A DNA stretch of 64,000 bases, taken from positions 14,826,337 through 14,890,336 of the forward strand of contig AP026538.1 in NCBI GenBank assembly GCA_026075535.2, in the 5' to 3' direction. The notes beneath the pieces are model-generated. The model was not told the DNA's origin. It did not search any database and saw only the letters and a list, made by a program, of their open reading frames with translations. Within the stretch, counting starts at the first letter, position 1. The number at the start of each line of letters is the position of its first letter. The DNA comes from Tricholoma matsutake. Taxonomy: Eukaryota; Basidiomycota; Agaricomycetes; Agaricales; Tricholomataceae. Made by a program: the position numbers and the translations under genes. Below, piece after piece: positions 20,295 through 32,490 of the stretch.

Positions 20295-22440
20295 TTGTCC
20301 AGATTATGGAATGCAGGTGAACTGTGGGATGGTTGGGATTTCAAACCTTATGAAAAGGCATTGTGGAATGAAGAAATGCCTGGAGCTCAAACCAAGATGG
20401 GAAAGGGTATGGTTCAGGGGTCTCTGCTCCCGTTGATGAAGCCAAAACCTACCTTGGTCCCACTGATGGTGGCAGGAACTTCCTTGATCCAAAGCAACAT
20501 GATCTCAGCAATTTTTTTGACTGCCGACATTCCACATGAGCAAGAATTTGAGGAGAGGGTCGAGGTGTTGTTGGAGAATGGACCTATCTATGGAAGAAAT
20601 CAATTCATTAAAAGGCTTGAGGCACTTGTTAAACAGATACCTGAAAGTGTTCCTGAAGGTGCTGAAAATGACAGGTTGGCACCATTTGACAATGATCCTC
20701 GGAACCAAGATATTTTTGATCTTGAAGGCGATGAGCTCTGGGAGGCGAACCTGAATCATTTATTGAAGGAGGTCTTTGGGGTGGGGAACCAAAGATAGGA
20801 TGGATGAAATTGTTTGTCGGGGCAAGAATGGCATGATGGGGTCCTGGAATTTGCCAGGTACTTTGTTCAAGAGCATGGAGTAAGTGAGGGCCCCTTTGAA
20901 GGGAAATTCTCTGGGTTGCTTGATGCACTGGAAAAGATGTAAGTGATTAAAGATTATTGTGAGTAAAGTACTAACAATTGTGAGCAGTGTGTTGGTGATA
21001 TGACCAGACAAACCACAAGGAAACACTACTTCCCAACATGGAACCACCCCAGACCCAAACCTGCACAGAATTACCCAATCCTCTGTCCCTGGTATTGTTA
21101 TTGATGATGATTCTGAGACCAGAGAAACTCCTGGACACAACATTGCTCAGGTGTCAGGTCCTTCACATGCAGAATGTTGAGGATATGTACTGCAGTTCCC
21201 TCCTGGAAAGACACCCTATTCCACATATCCATTCACATTACATGACAGCCATTCTGTTCCTTGGGATTTCTCCATTGAAAACAGTGTCATGACACTTTTT
21301 GCATGCAACTGCCATGATTCCAAGAGTGGGCCCAGTGTGTCATGTCCATCCTTTTTGTATCTGCCTAAAAATAAAAGCCTCGAGGGGATTATCAACCACC
21401 TGCAGGATGGAATTCACCTGAACTCACCATATTCATATTACGGTGCTAGCAGCCTTCAGGAAGTCCTTCATCAACAAGCAGATAGGATTGCATTTCTGCA
21501 ACTACATGGATTGAACCAAACATGAGCACTGTTGGGAAAGGCAATGAAACTCTCAAATTACAATCAACTTGTGATTGCAATTGCAAGTGGCAAGGTGGCT
21601 AGGGTCAGTTGGGTGATTCACATTGCACTGGAATGGAAGAAGGGTGTCAATGGAATCATCTCAACTCTCTGAGATGCAGCAGAAGGGTATTATCGGCCAA
21701 GGAGCTATAGTGAAGAGGAGGATATGTGGGGACTACTCACTTGGTGGCTGGCAGGAAATCATGTTGTGCACATCCACCATCAATCAGGACATGGACCAAG
21801 TGTAACATACTTGCATAGCCAGACCATTGTACTGCCCATTATTCCATCTCCAGGGATGTTAACAGCCACAGAGGTACAGGAGAACATTGTGGCAAACCTA
21901 GTGAGTGTGTTGGATGTGATCAAGATGTGCATCTGCCATGTCGTGCTAATGTTTGATGAAATTGCCATGGAGAAGTGCTTGCACTGGGACCTGAAGACCA
22001 ATTATGTTCTGGGATTTTTCAGGGAGCAGGCACACAAGACATTGAAGGAGTTCATTACTGAGGGAGACCTGGAGGAAACTGGATAACACAGAAGTTCACT
22101 ATGCACCTGAGGTGAGAAAAATGCTTCCATTTGTTTCTGCACTGGGACAAGATCAATCTATTTTAGGCAACTGTTGGTGTGATTGGAATTCTTTGCAAAG
22201 ACAACAAAATATACCCTGCTCATGCAGTCCTTGCATCTGGAGACTGCAAGCAGGAATCTGGTATAGAACATGCATCCATAGTCCAGACAACTTTGGATGG
22301 TATCAATTGTAAATGTGAGAGGACAAGGCTCCATGTTGTTTCTATTGCATCTGATGGTGAAACATGCCATGCACTGGGTGCAGGGCACAATACCCCTGAT
22401 GGGGTATTATGTAAGTATCTTGGAAGTATTCCTAATACTG
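20295..22440 (+). pseudogene. Decayed transposase-like gene of a repeated mushroom family
   Basis: Several frames: 20295-20798, then 21040-21525, 21570-22111 and 22167-22440. An intron at 22112-22166 (GTGAGA..TTTTAG) joins VHYAPE to ATVGVIGILCKDN. Recognisable blocks are a CNCHD-containing start, SGKVARVSWV, a GYYRP...EEEDMWGLL..LAG block, MFDEIAMEKCLHWD and SGDCKQESGIEHA..QTTLDGIN, then IASDGET. I recall the FDEIA.EKRIRWD...CREH and SGDCKRE.G.EHA combination as a large protein repeated in Agaricomycetes. Acidic residues in DEIA, SGD and SDGE suggest a nuclease fold. The superfamily is not certain. Stops and frame changes show decay. Confidence 0.5.
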
Positions 22441-22509
22441 TCAAGATACTAGCCAAGAAGTATGTTGCAAGTATGCTGATTGTTGATTACAATACCTCCA
22501 CATTAGTAA

Positions 22510-23188
22510 CTGTATCTACTCAGGTACTCACTTGCACATCCAAGTTGTATGTCCAAGTACTTACTCAAGTACTTACTGGCACCTATTTGAGTACTGACTA
22601 GTACTTGCCAGTGCATATCCAAGTACTTACTCAAGTATCTACTGGAACCTATTCAAGTTTGAGTACTTACTTGTATATCCAAGTACCTATTTGACTGTCC
22701 AGGTATCTACTCAGGTACTTACATTCATCCAAGTTGTATGTCCAAGTACTTACTCAAGTACCTACTTGAACCTATTTGAGCACTTACTTGCATATCCAAA
22801 TACCTACTTTATATCTACCTGCATGTTCAGGTATTCACTCAAGTACTCACTTGCATATCCAAGTACTTACTCAAGTACCTACTGTTACCATATATTCAAG
22901 TACCTGCTTGTACCTATTTTTGTGTGTCCAGGTATGTACTCAAGTACCACCTGCACAGCCAAGTTGTACATCCAAGTACTTACTCAGGTACCTAGTACTG
23001 GCACCTATTGGAGCACTTACCTGCACATCCTGGTACTTACTCAAGTACCTACTGTTACCTATTTGAGTCTTTACTTGTATATCGAAGTACCTACTTGATA
23101 TATACTTGTGTGTCCAGGTATCTACTCAAGTACTTACTTGCACATCCAAGTTGTACATTCAAGTACTTACTCAGGTACCTAGTACGCA
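22510..23188. repeat. CAAGTACTTACT/CAAGTACCTACT minisatellite
   Basis: About 680 bp of variants of a 12-base word (CAAGTACYTACT) alternating with TTGCATATC-like spacers. This gives period patterns of 12 and about 36 bases. Open frames of 90-130 codons across it (Thr/Tyr/Ser/Gln-rich) come from the repeat. It ends exactly where the truncated Gypsy copy begins. Confidence 0.85.
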
Positions 23189-23194
23189 GGTTAA

Positions 23195-25083
23195 ACCTCT
23201 GCTACTGCTGTGGGGAAACTGGACATATGGCTGGAGCGTGCCCCCATTGTCAGGATATCCACATGCTCACCCCCGAGGGGTGAGATGAACTCCTCCAGGA
23301 CCTGTTGGCGCTTGTAGATGTCGAGGAAGCAAAGGGTCAGGTCACAGAGGAGGTCAAATTAGAGGGTGTAGAGGAGCAGGATTTTTTTATTCGCAGCGAG
23401 TGAATTGTACGCCCTTGTTGCCTGTCCATAACCACTTTGAAGTTTTGTCAGTTGAATCCCTGGAGAATGAATCTGATTTCATGACTATTCCCCTCTCTGA
23501 ACCTTCGAAGTTGGGTGAAGATGTACCTGCCCCTCCTCTCTCTACCTCTACCTCACACCCCAAAATTAAATCATGGGAGTGCAAACTACCACGCAAATAT
23601 ATTGTTGCATCCACTCCCTCTGCACACTCCTTGAACCTGGCAATTGAACTACAGACTGGACAGATACTTGGTGTCTCTGCGCTCCTAGACTCTGGTGCTA
23701 CTGGTCTCTTCATTGACGCTGACCTCGCACAACAACATCGCCTGAATACTAGCTCACTCTCGCATCCAATACCTGTTTATAATGTGGATGGATCCCCAAA
23801 TGAAGCTGGTGCCATCCGAGAGGTTGTGGACCTGGTCCTCCATTACAAAGATCATAGTGAGCGTACACTTTTTGCTGTCACTCAGTTAGGGAAGCAGATG
23901 GTGATTTTGGGCTATCCATGGCTTCGAGACCATAACCCAGATGTTAACTGGCATACTGGGGAGGTCACCATGAGCCGATGTCCATCCAGCTGTCACACCT
24001 GTTTCACAGAAGCCAGACAAGAGCACCGCGGACAAAGGGCCTCGGTACGATGCACTCAGAAGTGTCATGCTGGACCCCTACCTCTGCCTGATGTGGAGTT
24101 GGAGGGGGTTCCTGATCTGATACCAGACTCAGATGATGATGAGGAGGAGGCAAAGGAAGTTGAGGAAGGGGATCGGATTTTCTACACTGCAATTCATCCA
24201 TCGCATGAGGTGTGTGCTACATTGAACATATCCCAGCACCTTGCCGAGGCCTTCCACAAAAACAATACTGCTAAATCCTCTACTGACTCCTTACTTCTTC
24301 ATCTCCATGAGTTTGAGGATGTGCTCTCCAAGGAATCATTCGATTCTCTCCCTGCATGCAAGCCATGGGATCACGCCATCGAACTCATCCCCGGTGCAAC
24401 CCCTTCCTCCTGCAAGGTCTATCCTCTTTCCCCTGAGGAACAGTGACAGCTCAACCAATTCATCGATGAGCACCTAGCCTCCGGACATATTCAACCATCC
24501 AAATTGCCCATGACCTCTCTCTTTTTCTTTGTCAAGAAGAAGGATGGCTCACTTCATCCAGTTCAAGACTATAGAAGGCTCAATGACATCACAGTCAAAA
24601 ATTGTTACCTGCTACCTCTCATCTCCGAACTTGTGAACCAACTCCGTGGAGCATGATACTTCACCAAACTTGACGTCCATTGGGGTTACAATAATGTGAG
24701 GATAAAGGAGGGAGATGAGTGGAAGGCAGCCTTTCGTACCAACCATGGTCTTTTTGAACTGCTCATCATGTTCTTTGGCCTTACTAATAGTCCTGCCACC
24801 TTCCAGACCATGATGAACAACATCTTCCACAACCTCATCCTCGAGGGCATTGTCTGTATCTACCTCGATGATATCCTCACCTTCACTCGCACAGTGGAAG
24901 AGCATCGTCGCATTACGCGCCTCGTCTTGGAATGACTTCGACAGTACAAACTCTACCTTCATCAGGACAAGTGCGAGTTTGAGAAGACCAAGATCGAGTA
25001 CCTTGGCCTGATTATCTCAGAGGGCCAGGCAGAGATGGATCTGGTCAAGGTGAATGGGGTCACGGCATGGCCAATACCCATGA
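23195..25083 (+). pseudogene. Gypsy gag C-terminus, protease and reverse transcriptase (5' part)
   Basis: Zinc knuckle CYCCGETGHMAGAC is at about 23202-23245. From 23400 one frame runs through a retropepsin-like protease with ALLDSGATGLFID (catalytic DSG, about 23681) into the reverse transcriptase, where the catalytic YLDDIL is at about 24859-24876. The same frame is stopped only by TGA at 24444, 24654 and 24933, all where arginine is expected. Several His/Gln/Cys residues replace expected Arg nearby. The last part reads IEYLGLIISEGQAEMD and is cut by the 919-bp insertion. It is non-functional, with damage typical of CpG transitions. Confidence 0.88.
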
Positions 25084-26002
25084 CATCAGGAAACTGTGGA
25101 GATGCTGGTATTTCCAGTCAATAGTGACAAATAGTCATCAAAATGTTATGTAATGAGATATAATTAAATACTTTTATCTTTATACTACAAGTAATTTACT
25201 ACCAGAGCTAACATTGCAATGTTAAAGCAGTATTGGAGTTTTGGGCCATCTGATACAAGTCTGAGACAGCATTGGACAAGCATGATAATTGTTTTGGAAT
25301 TATGTTGCAGAGCTGAAAAGCTATGAGAATATTACATCAGTCTTGTAGCTAATTGTAGTCCACCTGCCAGAATTGGATTATATAGTCAAATATACCCAAA
25401 CAACTCAAAATGCTACCAGTGCACAGATAATAGAATGCTAACATTGCCAGTAGCTGAACTCAACATTTTTATGTGGCTGGTTTGTTGTCAGAGTATAAGA
25501 TTCAGGATGTTTCAAAAAACAGAGTCTGCACAGCCACAACCCCTTGAGCTCAACAAAATGCAAAAAACTGATTATGACCTCAGCCACAAATAAACATGGG
25601 TGTGTGAGTAAGCATGTAAGATTGTGTGAAATGAGACAAACAAATGAACAAATATTAAGTTAATTATATTTATAAGGCAACAATTCAACAACTTTACTAA
25701 GTCAACTTCTGAACAACAACAAAGTATATCTCATAAAAATGGAATGAAAAGGGACAAAAATGGTACTATTTTCCTTTCTTCTTGTGTTCCAATTACAAGG
25801 TTTGACCTATACATAGATAAATGCCAGTCAATGATCAAATCCATCAGTCTGGCAGATCTGATGGAATTGGCCAACTCTACTGTGCTATATCTTTCATTAG
25901 CAGAGGGTGTACAAGAATTGGACATGTTATACCAAAGATTTAGCTTATCAGATATTGTACAGCATAGTCTAATATTATCATTTCCTCCTTGGTTTCCTGA
26001 TG
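25084..26002. mobile_element. 919-bp non-autonomous inverted-repeat element
   Basis: Ends are CATCAGGAAACT at the left and GGTTTCCTGATG at the right, an 11-of-12-bp terminal inverted repeat. GA flanks both sides (25082-25083 and 26003-26004). Removing it plus one GA rejoins the Gypsy reverse transcriptase frame (..AWPIPM / TKKEVQSFLGF..). The interior is AT-rich with no transposase; small frames in it look random. The superfamily is unknown, and a 2-bp duplication would fit only some families. Part of its interior (about 25552) resembles sequence at 3733. Confidence 0.78.
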
Positions 26003-26680
26003 GACCAAGAAAGAGGTGCAGTCCTTTTTAGGCTTCATCAATTTCTACCGGTGTTTTAACAAGGATTTCTCACATCACGCACAACCACTGTTTGACTTGA
26101 TGGGCAAGGAGGCATGGCGGTGGGACAATGCACAGCAGGAGGTGTTCGAAAAGCTTAAAGAGATGGTCACTTCTGCTCCCATCCTTACCTTTGCTGACAA
26201 TTCATGCCCTTTTCATGTAGAAGCCGACAGTTCTGACTTTGCAACGGGCACCATGTTGTCTCAGCAGTCTCCGGAGGACCAGAAGTGGCATCCTGTTGCA
26301 TTCTACTCCAAAAGCCTTAGTGCTGTGGAACAAAACTATGAGATCCATGACAAGGAGATGTTGGAGATAATGCAGGCACTTGAGGAGTGGTGACACTTCC
26401 TTGAGGGTGCCCTACACAAGGTGGAAATTTGGATGGATCACAAGAATCTCGAGTACTTTATGACAGCCAAGAAATTGAACCATTGTCAAGCTCGTTGGTC
26501 CCTGTATCTATCCAGGTTCAACTTCTCCTTGCACCACCGTCCGGGTTGAGCATGGGGAAGACCGATGCCCTCTCCTGATGTGCGGATCACGGGGATGGTG
26601 GTGATGACAATCAAGACATTGTGTTGTTGCAGCCAAACCTGTTTACTATCCGGGCATTGGAAGGTATCGCACCCCAGGGC
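26003..26680 (+). pseudogene. Gypsy RT connection and RNase H (3' part), truncated
   Basis: Continues the interrupted reverse transcriptase with TKKEVQSFLGFINFYR, then RNase H blocks FHVEADSSDFATG (catalytic Asp, about 26210), FYSKSLSAVEQNYEIHDKE (about 26302-26360) and [14 protein letters not shown] at about 26391 follows EEW. The copy loses its frame after about 26540 and ends where the next repeat starts. Confidence 0.85.
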
Positions 26681-26684
26681 AAGC

Positions 26685-27447
26685 TCTTTACTCTCCCCCA
26701 CCTATTCCGATCGGAATGCTAGGAATCCGAGCGGAATTTACTAGGGCTTTTTTTGGCAGGAGTTACTGCCAAAGTTGCATCCCTAGTCCTAACTTTGTCC
26801 GATCAGAGTCCGAGTGAAGTCCTAGTGGATTCCTAACAAGGTGCTCGGACTCGGAATTTCTTGGTAGGAGTCCATTCAGATTCCTGTCAGCAATTGCTAG
26901 GAATGCTAGGAATAGTCCGAGCTTGTCCAAGTGCCAGTTAGTCCTTACTTATAAGTATAAAAGTAATATTTTGGACAAGAGTTGAACCCTCAACCATTTG
27001 ATCAATGATTACATAATTAAAGATGCAACTAACCATTACACCACAAGGGCATAATTGGTGTGGTAATTCAACACCCTACATAGGGTTCACGGTGGCTGTG
27101 TATTACAAAGCACAACACCATCATCAACGCTGCCACCTCATCACATCAACCACCACCACCACCACACTCAACGATGACGGCCCCTCCATCCCCCCTCTGC
27201 CGCCACCACCTCCTTAACACCCCACAGCCATAGGTCCCACGACTGCCACCATGGCAGCACATGGCAAACAGGAGCCACAATGCACACTAAATGGGCCAAA
27301 ATGACGACAACATCATTTGGGCCATAGGTAAGTTTTTTTCCATTGTTTTTTTTCTGATTTATTTGAACTAATTACATTTTTTATCTATGTAGGATTGATC
27401 TGTGGTATAACGACACCATGATGATGGCTGCCACAGCCTTTGCAGTT
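26685..27447. repeat. Repeat end with tRNA-like segment and palindrome-intron module
   Basis: Starts TCTTTACTCTCCCCCACCTA; the inverse complement of 38285-38305 reads TCTTTACACTCCCCCACATA. Then come ATTCCGATCGGAATGC-rich sequence, a tRNA-like A/B-box pair on minus (26979-27045), a CA-rich tract, and a palindrome GGGCCAAAATGA..TCATTTGGGCC at 27294-27325. An intron-like GTAAGTTTTTTT..CTATGTAG (about 27328-27392) follows. It ends where the Ser/Lys-rich ORF repeat begins. This is probably one arm of a larger inverted-repeat element. Confidence 0.6.
26975..27052 (-). repeat. tRNA-like sequence with pol III A and B boxes
   Basis: On minus: A-box-like TGTGGTGTAATGG (27045-27033) and B-box-like GGGTTCAACTC (26989-26979), spaced as in tRNA genes. 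It does not fold as a full functional tRNA by eye, so it is probably a SINE-like or tRNA-derived part of the repeat. Confidence 0.5.
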
Positions 27448-28700
27448 AGGACTACAGAAGAAAAGGTTTCTTTACAACTGTCTTTCCTTGTCTGAATGTG
27501 TGTTGTTACCTTTTGTCACACTAACATCACATATTTTTGATGCTACTCAAAACTCTCTGAAACCTACTGCTCATTGCTGCTTCAGTTTCCCCCATGACTG
27601 ATCATCTCAGATTACCATCATAGTCGACAACCCCAAACCCTAAACTCGAACAAGAATGTCATACAGTCTTCGCAGCAAGGCAAAAAAAGGTGAGCAAACC
27701 AGTTCTTCTACTTTGGACGCCAGTTTGTCTGCCGCTAGGAGTGCAGTGCACCCACCCTCCACCATAGCAATGAAATCCTTCAGGGATGTCATTGCAGCAA
27801 GAACCTCACCACAGTTACCAACCAGTGAAAAGGAACCCTCAGGTACCCCAGTAGCAGCGTGGGAAGCAGAGACCAATGACAGTGTGCAGGCACCTGTAGT
27901 TGGCTCTGATGAAACATCTTCCACATCACTCAGTGGGTTCAGTGATGAAGATGATGGTGATGGTCCATGGATTACTGTTCAGCCAAGACAGTTGAGGAGC
28001 CTAGAATCCTTGAGGAAGTTACAGTCAGATGAAAAAAAAAATCATATTTTGCGCAAAGTAAACCATAAGGAAATGGGCGATGACCCAAACATCAATGCAG
28101 CAGTCGAAAGCCTGACTGACAACCAACAAGAGAAAATGAACAAACGTGAGAAAACTGTAAGGTCCACAGAGGACAACAGCAGATCTCACAAAGAAGGCCT
28201 CTCAGCTGAAAGGCGAGGGTCCTGACCCCTTGAACTGGGGAAATGTTGATATTAATCCTAGTGAGCTAGATACTGAGGCTCAAAGGAAGGGATTTGAGTT
28301 TTTCAAATCCCAGAAGAAAGTTAAGCAAGCCAGGGGAGAAAAGCCCAAGAAAGCCAACTCTCCAGAAAAGGATCCTGAGGAAACTGCCCAAGAAAGTAGT
28401 GATCCTTGCGAAAATCCCAGAAAAGAAAGTCCAGATCTCAGAAAGCTAGATCTAAAAAGGAAAAATCTGGATCCAAAGATAAGAAGTCCATGCCTGTAAA
28501 TGTGGGATGGAATCTGCTTGCAGATGCCAGTGTTGAATGGCTTGAAGAATTGAGCAAGAAGCCAAAATCTGGAAAGAAAAAGAAGCACCATGCGGATGCA
28601 TTGCACAAAAAGTTACATCAGCCGAGCCCTGAAAGAGGTGAGAAAAAGCCACAAGGATAGTGAGATGTCGTCCTCATTGTTGAACAGCTCCTCAGACTCT
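27448..28700 (+). pseudogene. Repeat-encoded Ser/Lys-rich ORF, copy 2 (gag-like?)
   Basis: Inverted second copy of 15725-17128. ATG 27656 starts MSYSLRSKAKKGE and runs in frame to 28225. Further frames carry WGNVDINPSELD (from about 28230) and the KKPKSGKKKKHHADAL block (28406-28660). The 208 bases before the ATG are identical to copy 1 except at CpG sites. The C-terminal Asp/Ser-rich tail seen in copy 1 is lost here after about 28700. Function unproven; see copy 1. Confidence 0.55.
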
Positions 28701-29100
28701 GAGGTACAATAACTTTAGTAATACTAGCTATTAAGCTATTCGGCCCAGATAGCCAAATAGCTAAACTTTTGTTGAATCATGAGTTTTGGTTCTCAATAGC
28801 TAATGTATGCTGATCCATCATTCATTAATGAGATTCAGGGTTATATCTACTAGCATATTTTATCTATCGGTCCCCATTGGGGCACAATTAAAAGCAGTTG
28901 GGTGTAGCCCAACAGCCCATTGTGCACCTCTGAACCTCCCCCATCTTGCTTGCTATACTCCAATGTCTCCAGAATGGCTGAAGAAATGGCTTGAAAAAGT
29001 GACTGAAAAGGATTTGTGGTTGTACAAATTGGCAATTGGTGAGACTTGGACATGTCACATGATTAACCTGCCAGCCAAAGTGATTTTTGTGACATGGAAT
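28701..29100. other. Transition region, no clear gene
   Basis: AT-rich, with repeated TAGCTATT words near 28725-28765. The open frame 28807-29115 shows no domain I recognise and may be upstream sequence of the Mutator-like gene that follows. Confidence 0.35.
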
Positions 29101-32100
29101 AACAGGAATGCCTGAAGAAATTGCCCAACATTCCTTCTTCAGTGCTCAAAACAAGTATTCCTGGGTGAATGTCAACCAATATGAACTGTACATTCAAGAA
29201 TTGATAGGCCAATCTGGCAAAGTGGCTGAGTGAGTGATGTGACTATACAGTGAAACCAATTTACTCATTCTACCCATTTACAGCCCTCCAGCATTGGTGT
29301 TGAATGAGGTTACCAGTGGGTCTGTGAAAGCAGAGAAGGTTTGCATCAGTTTTTACAGTACCATGTTCTGTTTTCACTGACATGTTTCTGTTCAACTAAG
29401 CTGCATGATGACAAGGCAACATTCCTTGGCACACCAGCCCCATCTCAACAAAAAGTTATTGTCATAGCAGATGATAGCAAACCAGAGAAGAACCATCACA
29501 GCCAAGGAGCTGATTCAAATCAGAAGTGACGAGCAAAGCAGCAGGGGGTGATTATGCCTGCAAAATGACACACCTCTAGTGCAACTCAGTCAGTTATCGA
29601 GATACTGGATTCAAGCAAAAGTGACCATGAAATAAATTCCAACTCACCCATTCCATTACAACTCATCCACAAACCCAAGCCTGACATCAACCTGGATCAT
29701 AGTTACAAGAAGGATGCCAGTGGTTGATTTGTAATCACAAGGAAGATGAAGGTCAATGCTGTTGACCATTTCAATGCAATACCTGCACATTGGCCTGTTC
29801 CTGATGTAGACACTGCCTATGTTCTTGACATGATGAAAGTTACATTTCCAGATTTGTAGAATAAGGTAAAAAGTCTTGATGCTTATTTAAAGCTTGAGGT
29901 AGGTTTCAGACACCTTTTGTGACTGTCATCTCTGATATGTTTTGATACAGGATCAGGATTCCTATGGACTAGGAACAAATGGAAGTACAGTGCAGGATAC
30001 AAAGCTTCAGATCCTCAGCAACCTACCAACTCACTGCTCATCTCACAAGTGCAATGGTGCACTGCAATGTGAACAGTTTGATGATGGATTGCTTTCTGGC
30101 TATGAGCACATGGGTGGTAATGATTTTATGAAGACACAAGAACTCTTTAAGAGGGAAAAGGCTCAAAACATGGCAGATGGTGACATGGTGCTGGGAATAA
30201 CTGACACGTATGGGCTTGTTTCTCAGTAGCTGATATCTATGTGTTGTAACCTGTGGTATACCAGATTTTTTCGATTGATTGTATCAATGAAATGCAAGAA
30301 ATCTTGCAATGGGCATGCAGTGCTGAAGCCACTGAGCAAAGTGAGTTTGACCAAGTCATCAATTCAAGGTTGCAGGCTGACTGCCAATACTTACTCAGCC
30401 ACCATTGAATGAAGGAAAAGCCTATTTTGTTGGTTGCAGCAAATGGGAGAAGTCAGAGAGATGGCAGCAAATATATGCACCAATCCCTTCGACAGTTAAT
30501 GAGAGTATTCTCTTTCAGTTGATGAATGGGGAATGCATAAAATCTCCTGACCTGGCAAGATATGAAATGGGTTGTGCCACGATACTTCATCCATGCCATG
30601 GTCAGCAACAATACTGTAGTCAGTAATTGTGGGTCACACATTTAAGAACAATTATTGACTCTTGGATTTTGTACAGAGCATGTTCATGGACATTCTGTAC
30701 AGTGTCAATTGGTCTGCCATGATTGCCCTGTACAAAAGATTGTTTATACTTTGAAGGATTGCAAGAAACCCTATGTTGTTGTTATATTCAAAAGCCGTCA
30801 TTTACACCCACCTTGGCCAGAGGAAAAACCTACCCAGGAAGCCAAAGATGACCTGAAACAATGTCTCGATGCATTAGGAATCTCAGGTGCAACTGCAGAT
30901 CGACTTGACAATGGTAGAGTGCTTTGAATTTCAAGAACATTCCTACTCATCCCATGCATCTAGCATCAACAACACTTGCCATTCTTGGGAGTTCACTAAG
31001 TTTGAAGCACAAGTCTTTTCAAAATCAGGAACTTCTGAAGGTAAAAATCTGGGAGCAGAAAGATTTGAGAGTGCCGGCTGGATACCATTGGCAAGGTAAG
31101 TCACAAATTTTACTACCAGTGTTACATGGAGGCTAATCATCCAACAGGGATCATTGACCAATATGAAAAAGACCAGAAGATGCCTGTTGCAGAACACTAT
31201 ATTTGGCATCTCCAAATGGAGGGAGATGTTAAGCTTGTAGTGACATTGAACTCTGTGCTTGCTGCTCTGCTTCACACCGCATTGTATATCGTTAGTGATT
31301 ACACATTCAAATGAGTGTCAGGTGAATTAGATGAATGTGAATTTGTAATATGGCATGCACCTACCAACAAGCATAAGTGCTGTCTGTCATTGTGTCCTGC
31401 TGCCTTAGTACTATCTCATCTGGGCATACTAGGTATCACCATTGCTCATGTATATTGTAATTCTGCAACTCACAAAGCATTTGATTATCTCTTTGAGGCC
31501 CTCTTTACCTCAATTGAAAAGGCAACAGGCCACAAGGTCAGATTTCATGTGTTTGAACCTACAACAGGCAACCTCCTGGCGATTATCCTTGACATGGAAG
31601 CAGCCCAGGTACAAGGCCTTGGTGATGCATTGGTCAAGCTCCAGATGAACAAGTCCCAACAGAGCAGAATTTACAACACTGACCCTGAAGTAATTGTTCA
31701 GTATATTTTAAAGCTGTGCACAGTGCACTTTGAAAGGTAGATCCAGACCTCTGCTCATCTTGCATTCAGGCCATTAATGTGTTGCTAGGTGTAGTGATGA
31801 GCTTGTTGAAGCTGTTGGCCACAATGGTGTTGATTACCTCAACAAGTTTCGTGCACTCACGTCCACCAGCGATATCGCTGCATGGCATGCTTTTTGCAAA
31901 GACCACCCAAGTGAGAAGTTGAAAAGTCAGTTCAGTTCTATCAACACCTTGATGTGTCTAAGTATGACTCCTTCAGACTGGTATGCTCATAAAATCAGTT
32001 ATCCATGGCTGCTACCTGGTTTCAACAAGTCTCTCATGAATTCTGCCCAAACACTGGGATTGGACATCACATCACACAAATCTCATCGAAACTGCCCATG

Positions 32101-32490
32101 CAGAAACCAACCAGCACACACAGACAGGTCTTCAGCCATTGGAAGCTATTGAATGGTACGTGATTTTACTACTCCAAACTCGAAACAGAATCTCTTGATC
32201 ATTTTTGACTGACAGTGCAAGAGAGCTGGATGCTGCAGTTGCAGCATCCATTGCTGCTGCTGATGAAACTTGTATTCTTCATAACCATCACAACAGTGAG
32301 CTCGACAGAATCACACAATCAGTCACCCACTGCACTCATAATGCACGTTGACGCACCATCCACAATGACCTTGACAATGACATTGAAGGTGTCCAGAAAG
32401 AGATTGCAGCAACTTCATTGATGAACAAGGAATTAAAAGCACAACTCAAGGATTTGACAGAACAGAAGAAGGAGCTGGGTCAAACCCCTT
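29101..32490 (+). pseudogene. Mutator-like (MULE-related) transposase gene, decayed
   Basis: Multi-exon remnant. A Cys/His block CHDCPVQKIVY..RHLHPPW at about 30715-30820 resembles the zinc-like region before MULE cores. The core lies at 31126-31740 in one frame with a single TGA at 31312. It contains YIVSDYTFK (first Asp) and IILDMEAAQVQGLG (second Asp), then KLCTVHFER. An intron fits after 31735 (GTAGATC..TTGCTAG). The C-terminus has an EAIE-like block and a coiled-coil tail (ELDRITQS.., KELKAQLKDLTEQKKELG) to about 32490. I recall this DMEAAQVLG/LCITHAKR family as repeated in Agaricomycetes. The Mutator link is inference from the D..D layout. Confidence 0.55.

Larger units (their letters stand above)
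23189..26680 (+). mobile_element. Truncated Ty3/Gypsy element (family A, copy 2)
   Basis: Begins within the gag zinc knuckle at about 23195 and stops in the integrase region near 26680, so both LTRs are missing. It is the same family as the element at 44508-56369; their proteins align through protease, RT and RNase H. It is interrupted at 25084-26002 by an inverted-repeat element. The left edge joins a minisatellite, and the right edge joins the TCTTTAC..CTCCCCCAC repeat end. Confidence 0.88.

Noticed and set aside
22691..23098. Thr/Tyr/Ser-rich 135-codon frame that could be called a repeat surface protein
   Set aside because: It is the CAAGTACYTACT minisatellite read as protein; all frames look alike and no start or domain is present.
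24004..24201. Minus frame opposite the Gypsy acidic linker, also seen at 53957-54154
   Set aside because: Conserved only because both Gypsy copies share the underlying coding sequence.
25731..26031. Small frames on both strands inside the 919-bp element
   Set aside because: No domain or conservation; AT-rich non-coding interior of a non-autonomous element.
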